DNA of 64,000 bases from assembly GCF_001750725.1 (NCBI RefSeq), contig NZ_CP017279.1, positions 558,001-622,000 on the forward strand. The letters are read 5' to 3'. Both the position numbers and the translations under genes were made by a program. Shown piece by piece: positions 59,140 through 64,000 of this stretch (position 1 is the first letter of the stretch; every line of letters begins with the position of its first letter). Source of the DNA: Enterobacter ludwigii (lineage in GTDB: Bacteria > Pseudomonadota > Gammaproteobacteria > Enterobacterales > Enterobacteriaceae). The notes beneath the pieces are model-generated. The model ran no database searches, was not told the DNA's origin, and was given only the letters and a program-made list of their open reading frames with translations.

Positions 59140-59424
59140 AATTAATCTCTCGCAGGTGATTCTGTTAAGGGGACGATGTTCCGTCGATGTGACAAGTATC
59201 ACGTTTTTTTATGCGAGAGAAAATCGAAGAGAATTGACGTGGTTGCTCAAAAAAATTGAATGACAAATAACTTATTGAATATTAATAAATTCAGAGGACG
59301 ACTTTACACTTCTTGTAGCTGCGCTTTACAGAAGCGACGAGAAGGGCACATTTTGCTACGCGGTTCACAAAAAACCGTGAGCGTAAAGGTAACCGCTTGC
59401 GCCGTTAACTTCGGTAAAGGAAAG
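59140..59424. other. Intergenic region between ybiJ and ybiI
   Basis: This 285-bp AT-rich stretch has no supported gene. It holds the ybiJ leader and a small imperfect hairpin with arms CGGTT and AACCG at 59361-59377. Confidence 0.6.
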
Positions 59425-59691
59425 TCAACGTAGCTGGCTGTCTTTCGATCCTCTGCGATTATATCCTGAGTGTGCGCTATTTTTCGAATCTTTCTCCTGC
59501 TGGCAGGCGATGCATAACCGTACGCCCGGTATGGCTTTGCGCCGCGCTTCCGGGATCACTTCTCCGCACTCTTCACATTCATAGAGACTTTCACCGCGCG
59601 GAATTTCACCGCGAGCGCGCGCAACCGCATCTTCAATTGTACTGTTGATTTGTTCGTTAACGGCGTCATCATTCGCCCAACCGGAAGCCAT
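59425..59691 (-). CDS. ybiI: DksA/TraR-type zinc finger protein YbiI
   Basis: YbiI is an 88-residue protein with a single C4 zinc finger of the DksA/TraR type, CEECGE and CIACQQEKD (about 38-66). It lacks the long coiled coil of DksA, so it is unlikely to act just like it. The E. coli homologue has no settled function. The N-terminal part (NEQINSTIEDAVARARGE) is a helix. It sits between the two YhcN-family genes; the E. coli neighbours ybiX and fiu are absent. Confidence 0.9.
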   Translation of the reverse strand: MASGWANDDAVNEQINSTIEDAVARARGEIPRGESLYECEECGEVIPEARRKAIPGVRLCIACQQEKDSKNSAHSGYNRRGSKDSQLR

Positions 59692-59763
59692 GGTTTACTC
59701 CTGGGATCTGTTAAGCCCTGTTTTTACTATGGGGTGAAAAAACGTGCAGTCAAGGCAGAGAGG

Positions 59764-59790
59764 AACTGCATCTGTCAGGCAGATGCAGTT
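59764..59790. repeat. Strong hairpin between ybiI and mcbA
   Basis: Eleven-base perfect arms AACTGCATCTG and CAGATGCAGTT enclose TCAGG. It lies 18 bp after the mcbA stop on the minus strand but has no clear U run there. It may end or protect the mcbA message. Confidence 0.6.
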
Positions 59791-59808
59791 TGTTTATAGA
59801 AAGAGACG

Positions 59809-60075
59809 TTATTTATAAATGGTCGCCGTGCCATACATATGGTTATCCCCGCCCGCGGCGTTAACCACGAAACCTTTAGCCCCTTCCTGGCGGGCTTTTT
59901 CGGCGAGTTTATTCTGGAGATCGTCAAGGTTACTTGCGCGGCTTACCGAGACGGTGCCCGCAGGCTTAAGCTGGCTGGTATCTGTATTGTCGGTCAATGA
60001 CTGTACCGCCATGGCAGAGAATGACGCGGTAGCCAGTGCACCCGCGAGAACAACAAGGGTCAGGTATTTTTTCAT
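59809..60075 (-). CDS. mcbA: YhcN/BhsA-family protein McbA
   Basis: McbA is a small periplasmic DUF1471 protein. In E. coli it is induced through McbR and alters colanic acid and biofilm traits. The 88-residue precursor has a signal peptide ending near SAMA-VQ (about 22). The mature part reads LKPAGTVSVSRASNLDDL, then KLAEKARQEGAKGF, and ends YGTATIYK. The start at 60075 (MKKYLTL) is chosen for the signal peptide. It shares the family fold with ybiJ nearby but differs in sequence. Confidence 0.92.
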   Translation of the reverse strand: MKKYLTLVVLAGALATASFSAMAVQSLTDNTDTSQLKPAGTVSVSRASNLDDLQNKLAEKARQEGAKGFVVNAAGGDNHMYGTATIYK

Positions 60076-60318
60076 AATCACATCCTCATTAGGAAACAAC
60101 AGGTGATTCCCTTTAAGTTTAGAAGCCTGGCGAGTGTGATTTAGCGCAAAAATTTGATGATGATCTGCTTATTTTTTGAACGATAAAAATTGACGTTTTA
60201 CTGACAGATCATAGACATAAAGGTGTTTGATTTATGACGGGTTTTTGAGCGTCGCAGAGAAATATTTACCGTTGAGCCTGCAAAGGGTATCTTACGCCGC
60301 TGTTTAAAGGAGAAAGCC

Positions 60319-61230
60319 ATGACTTCCCAAAAGCCGGGATTGCACCCACGAAATCGCCATCGTAACCGCTATGACATGAATGCGTTGTGTCAGAGCTGTC
60401 CTTCGCTGCAGGACTACATTGTGCAGACACCTGCCGGTGAACCTTCGGTCAACTTTGCCGATCCGCAGGCGGTTAAAATGCTCAATAAAGCCCTGCTGGC
60501 ACACTATTACGGTGTGGCGCACTGGGATATTCCGGAAGGCTTTCTCTGCCCACCCGTGCCGGGGCGGGCCGATTATCTCCACCATCTTGCCGATCTTCTC
60601 GCTGACGATCGCAACGGTGTCATCCCTGAGCAAGCATCCGTGCTTGATATCGGTACCGGGGCGAACCTGATTTATCCGTTGATTGGCGTTCATGAATATC
60701 ACTGGCGCTTTACCGGCAGTGAAATCGGTAATGAGGCGTTTTCCAGCGCACAGGCGATTATCAACGCCAACCCTGGGTTAAGCCGGTCTGTCCGCTTGCG
60801 TCGGCAGAAAGATGCCGCATCGATCTTCAACGGGATTATCCACAAGAACGAAAGCTACGATGCCACCCTGTGTAACCCACCGTTCCATGACTCCGCGGCC
60901 ACCGCCCGTGCGGGCAGCGAGCGCAAACGCCGCAATCTCGGTCAGGCGGAAGATGCCGCGCTGAACTTTGGGGGGCAGCAACAGGAACTGTGGTGCGAGG
61001 GGGGAGAAGTGGCATTCATCCTGCGAATGATTGAGGAAAGTAAAGTATTTGGCCGTCAGGTTAAATGGTTCACGACGCTGGTATCCCGTGGGGATAACCT
61101 GCCCCCCCTGTACCGTGCACTGACCGACGTGGGCGCCGTTAACGTGGTGAAAAAAGAGATGGCGCAAGGCCAGAAGCAGAGCCGCTTTATCGCCTGGTCA
61201 TTTATGGACGCTAACAATCGCAGTAAATAA
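60319..61230 (+). CDS. rlmF: 23S rRNA (adenine1618-N6)-methyltransferase RlmF
   Basis: RlmF (YbiN) methylates A1618 of 23S rRNA. The 303-residue protein has a SAM motif [16 protein letters not shown] (about 107-122), the catalytic NPPF (about 190) typical of N6-adenine methyltransferases, and an RNA-binding basic N-terminus ([11 protein letters not shown]). Length is close to the E. coli enzyme. AGGAGAAAGCC precedes the start. Confidence 0.95.
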   Translation: MTSQKPGLHPRNRHRNRYDMNALCQSCPSLQDYIVQTPAGEPSVNFADPQAVKMLNKALLAHYYGVAHWDIPEGFLCPPVPGRADYLHHLADLLADDRNGVIPEQASVLDIGTGANLIYPLIGVHEYHWRFTGSEIGNEAFSSAQAIINANPGLSRSVRLRRQKDAASIFNGIIHKNESYDATLCNPPFHDSAATARAGSERKRRNLGQAEDAALNFGGQQQELWCEGGEVAFILRMIEESKVFGRQVKWFTTLVSRGDNLPPLYRALTDVGAVNVVKKEMAQGQKQSRFIAWSFMDANNRSK

Positions 61231-61242
61231 CCCACAGGCAGG

Positions 61243-61268
61243 CCGGGTAAGGCGACGCCGTTACCCGG
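61243..61268. repeat. REP-like palindrome after rlmF
   Basis: Arms CCGGGTAA and TTACCCGG with an inner GGC-GAC-GCC form a typical REP-type hairpin. It separates rlmF from convergent ybiO and has no T run. Confidence 0.65.
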
Positions 61269-61276
61269 TCCCCACG

Positions 61277-63487
61277 CTATAAGGTGGGCTCCTGTGGCGG
61301 TGTGGGGGACGCCGGTGAGGGTAATACCTGGTAGGTCTGCACCGGCATCCGCACCGCGGCCAGGTCAAAGTGTTTTTTCACCATACTGTCGAGCGCAAAG
61401 CGCACCGTCCACTGCTTCAGTGGCTGCGTGGTGAACGACACGCGCAGGGTAAATGCCGTGTTCGTCAGGCCGACAATACCGGCAAACGACGGCTCTCCAA
61501 TCACCAGCCCACGAATATCCTCCATCGCCATCATCTCTTCCACGGCGTCCCGTAGCGCCTGTTTCGCTTTATCTGCATCTTCATGACGGTCAACGTCGTA
61601 GTTGGCCACTACCGAGCCAATGCCTCGGACAAAGTTAGCGAAAGTGGTTATCGATGACCAAGGAATTATGTGGTACGCCCCGGTGTCCTGGCGCACGCCG
61701 ACGGAACGAATGGACATGCGCTCTACCGTGCCGGTTAACGGCCCAATCGTGACCAGATCCCCGGTGTTCATCCCGTTCTCAAACTGGATAAAGACGCCGG
61801 TGATTATATCCTTCACCAGGGTTTGCGAACCAAAGGAGATAGCCAGCCCCAGCGCGCCGGCACCTGCCAGCAGTGGCGCGATGTTCACGCCGATTTCCGA
61901 GAGCACAATCATGATGGTAATGGTGCTGATAATAACCGCCAGCGCATTGCGAAACAGCGTCAGCAGGGTGCGGGAACGGGCGCTGGGCAGGGGGCGGCCG
62001 TGAATGTCGGACACCAGACGGTTCTCGATAAGGCTCGCCAGCAACGTCCAGCCAACCGCAGAGAAGAAGAGGATCAGCGCGATGCGAATTAAAATATCGA
62101 CGGTCTTTTCGCCCGCGCCGTTGTGCAGCCAGTTCCAGAAGTCAAACAATCCCCATGCGTTAAGCAACAGCATAATCGCCACGCAGACGGTGAGAATACG
62201 CGCCACTTTCAGTGATACCGAGATCCAGCCGTTGACCCTTTTTTGCAGTTCCGGATAACTGCGCTGCACCTGTGGCGAGAGGGTGAAGGTTTTCGATAGC
62301 CAGCGCGACAGCAGGCCAGAGACAAATGCCGCAATGCCAATGATGGCCAGGCTCTTGAACGTCGCCCCCATCATAAATTTCAGGCTGTTGCCCGGGTCGA
62401 ACAGCGAGAAGAAGCACAACACGATAAAGTAGGCGCTCGCCAGCCAGTGCCACACCAGCGCGAAGGCGCGGATAAAGAGACTGAAAAACGACAGGGAACG
62501 ATCGGCCAGATGCAGCAAGCTTTGGGTAATGGTCTTTTTGTTATGGAAGATAAGGTACAACGCCCAGACGGTAATGCAGATCATAATCAGCACATTCGCC
62601 AGGGCGCCAAACTGCACGTTGACCTGGTTGGAGATGATCGGCACGGCAACCAGCAGACCGTAACCAATCAATCCACTGAGCACGCTGAGGCGCAGCGCCC
62701 AGTATCTGGCGCTCTCATCCCGAATCGAGAAGGGACGAAGATCCGGTACGTGCGGGCAAAATATCAAACGCAGCAGCGCCTTAAAGAACTCGATCAGCGC
62801 AAAGGCGTTAAGGAAGAGCGCCTGCTGGAAAGCGATGGTTTTATTGCCGGCGTTAAGCCTGTCGGCCAGGACCTGGCCCATAAACAGCGTCAGCGCCAGC
62901 AGCAGTAAATCTATGATAAACGCCGACGCTATCATCAGCGGCAGGTGTAACCAGCTGCTTTTCTGCTGGTTCTTCTTGCGCCCCCATTGCCCCATTTTAC
63001 GGTAGAGCGGCCATGCGCACAGGCGTACCAGCCAGTAAAACAGAAATACAGCGCCCGCCAGCATCAAAAACTGCGTGGCGGCTGTCGTAAACGTATGGGG
63101 ATTAAACGGTTTATGGGGCGAACCAATCAGGTTGCGATAGAGCTGGGCAAAGCGCGAGGAGAGCTCGCTTCCATAGTGACGGCTCACGTCGGTGACATTT
63201 TCCAGCACCGTTTTTTGTTCTTCCACTTGCGGAGGGGTAATTGTCGGCACCGGCTCCTGTGGCGGCGTGGCGGCGACTTTTCGCAACTGTCCGATTAACT
63301 CCTGCCGGGAAGTATCGTTTTCAAGCACATCGGCAAGGGCACTGTAGGCGGCTTTTTTCTGTTCAACATCCGGCTCTGGGGGCGGTGTCGTTTGCTGTGT
63401 GGCGGTCGTGCCGGTGGTGACGCCGGGGATGGAAACGGCGAACGATGGCGCACAAAACAGGCTAAGCAACAGCAAGATCCACGGCAC
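61277..63487 (-). CDS. ybiO: Mechanosensitive channel YbiO
   Basis: YbiO is a large MscS-family channel that releases solutes on osmotic downshock. The product is about 736 residues: signal peptide (to about SFAVS), periplasmic domain with a Pro/Thr-rich and charged stretch, about ten membrane helices, then the MscS core with APLLAGAGALGLAISFGSQTL pore helix (about 545) and a C-terminal soluble vestibule. The start is taken as GTG at 63487, after GGAGGATGCC, because homologues begin there; an ATG at 63586 would add 33 residues that do not look like a signal peptide. Confidence 0.9.
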   Translation of the reverse strand: MPWILLLLSLFCAPSFAVSIPGVTTGTTATQQTTPPPEPDVEQKKAAYSALADVLENDTSRQELIGQLRKVAATPPQEPVPTITPPQVEEQKTVLENVTDVSRHYGSELSSRFAQLYRNLIGSPHKPFNPHTFTTAATQFLMLAGAVFLFYWLVRLCAWPLYRKMGQWGRKKNQQKSSWLHLPLMIASAFIIDLLLLALTLFMGQVLADRLNAGNKTIAFQQALFLNAFALIEFFKALLRLIFCPHVPDLRPFSIRDESARYWALRLSVLSGLIGYGLLVAVPIISNQVNVQFGALANVLIMICITVWALYLIFHNKKTITQSLLHLADRSLSFFSLFIRAFALVWHWLASAYFIVLCFFSLFDPGNSLKFMMGATFKSLAIIGIAAFVSGLLSRWLSKTFTLSPQVQRSYPELQKRVNGWISVSLKVARILTVCVAIMLLLNAWGLFDFWNWLHNGAGEKTVDILIRIALILFFSAVGWTLLASLIENRLVSDIHGRPLPSARSRTLLTLFRNALAVIISTITIMIVLSEIGVNIAPLLAGAGALGLAISFGSQTLVKDIITGVFIQFENGMNTGDLVTIGPLTGTVERMSIRSVGVRQDTGAYHIIPWSSITTFANFVRGIGSVVANYDVDRHEDADKAKQALRDAVEEMMAMEDIRGLVIGEPSFAGIVGLTNTAFTLRVSFTTQPLKQWTVRFALDSMVKKHFDLAAVRMPVQTYQVLPSPASPTPPQEPTL

Positions 63488-63570
63488 GGCATCCTCCGGT
63501 GAAAATAATGAACAAAAAGATAAGTATAGAGGGCGAGGCGCGCGGGAGGATTTTTGGGAACAATCTGGCG

Positions 63571-63594
63571 TAAAAAAGCCGGGCATGCCCGGCT
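63571..63594 (-). terminator. Terminator of glnQ
   Basis: Arms AGCCGGG and CCCGGCT around CATG run on the minus strand into TTTTTTA. It lies 25 bp after the glnQ stop. Confidence 0.88.
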
Positions 63595-63618
63595 CAGAAT
63601 GGCGTAGCTGAAGCGCTA

Positions 63619-64000
63619 TCAGGAGACGTGCTGCAGGAACTCCTGCAGGCGCTGGCTCGGTGGATTGGCGATCAGCGCTTGTGGGTTACCGTCTTCAGCG
63701 ATACGGCCCTTATCAATAAAGATCAGGCGGGAAGCCACTTTCTCAGCAAAGCCGATTTCGTGGGTCACGATGACCATTGTCATCCCTTCTTCAGCCAGAT
63801 CCTGCATGACTTTCAGCACTTCGTGACGCAGTTCCGGGTCAAGCGCCGAGGTTGGCTCATCAAACAGCATCATCTTCGGTTTTACCGCCAGTGCGCGGGC
63901 GATAGCCACACGCTGCTGCTGTCCACCGGACAACTCAGATGGGTAGTGATGAGCACGTTCCGCGAGGCCGACTTTAGCCAGCAGATCTTTAGCCAGCGTT
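63619..64000 (-). CDS. glnQ: Glutamine ABC transporter ATPase GlnQ (3' part)
   Basis: GlnQ powers the GlnHPQ glutamine importer. Only the C-terminal 126 residues are in the window; the gene runs off the right edge. The signature LSGGQQQRVAIARAL, Walker B MMLFDEPTSALDPE and switch histidine in VTHEIGFAEKVA are all intact, and the end PPSQRLQEFLQHVS matches E. coli GlnQ. The frame stays open to the edge in family sequence (LLAKVGLAERAHHYPSE). Confidence 0.95.
   Translation of the reverse strand, partial: TLAKDLLAKVGLAERAHHYPSELSGGQQQRVAIARALAVKPKMMLFDEPTSALDPELRHEVLKVMQDLAEEGMTMVIVTHEIGFAEKVASRLIFIDKGRIAEDGNPQALIANPPSQRLQEFLQHVS

Noticed and set aside
1..64000. CRISPR arrays, tRNA, rRNA or insertion sequences
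   Set aside because: No regular repeat-spacer arrays, no cloverleaf-like tRNA, no rRNA sequence and no transposase were seen by eye.

Overview
The window is a chromosomal segment of an enteric gammaproteobacterium. Gene order and protein sequences follow the Escherichia coli nadA-to-glnQ region almost gene for gene. A hut cluster between ybhC and ybhB, a NAC-type hut promoter, a chaperone-usher operon between dinG and ybiB, and the absence of ybiX and fiu point to the Enterobacter/Klebsiella/Leclercia/Lelliottia side of the family rather than to E. coli itself. Genus is an inference; no rRNA or species marker is present.

Layout. 1-9.9 kb: NAD precursor supply (nadA, pnuC), zinc efflux (zitB), ybgS, aroG, gpmA and the galETKM operon. 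10.1-18.8 kb: molybdate genes (modF, modE, modABC) with acrZ, ybhA, pgl and the lipoprotein gene ybhC. 18.8-25.3 kb: a perfect 15-bp lambda attB core followed at once by the histidine utilisation genes hutIGC and hutUH. 25.3-30.9 kb: ybhB and the divergent biotin genes bioA and bioBFCD around a BirA operator. 30.8-34.3 kb: an orphan UrtE/LivF-like ATPase gene, a 750-bp non-coding stretch with DnaA boxes in the position of E. coli DARS1, and LexA-controlled uvrB. 34.4-38.4 kb: yvcK-like ybhK and moaABCDE behind a ModE site and a Moco riboswitch. 38.4-50 kb: ybhL, ybhN-clsB-ybhP, ybhQ, the YbhGFSR exporter with its TetR regulator CecR, and rhlE. 50-64 kb: dinG, a five-gene fimbrial operon, ybiB, two YhcN-family genes around ybiI, rlmF, ybiO and the 3' part of glnQ.

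The genes form linked circuits. ModE sites at modA and moaA share the same 8-8-8 geometry, so molybdate uptake and cofactor synthesis answer to one sensor. GalR operators lie 113 bp apart across the gal promoter and galE, as needed for looping. HutC-like sites lie at both hut promoters; the hutU promoter also has a NAC consensus match near -63 and a CRP-like site near -80. SOS boxes precede uvrB and dinG.

Most of the window is conserved and already described biology. The points most worth following are a one-base deletion in a G run that breaks hutU, the intact attB core beside the hut island, the DARS1-like DnaA-box cluster, the orphan ABC ATPase with a degenerate signature motif tail-to-tail with bioD, and the fimbrial operon that separates ybiB from dinG. 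I found no clearly new multi-gene system.
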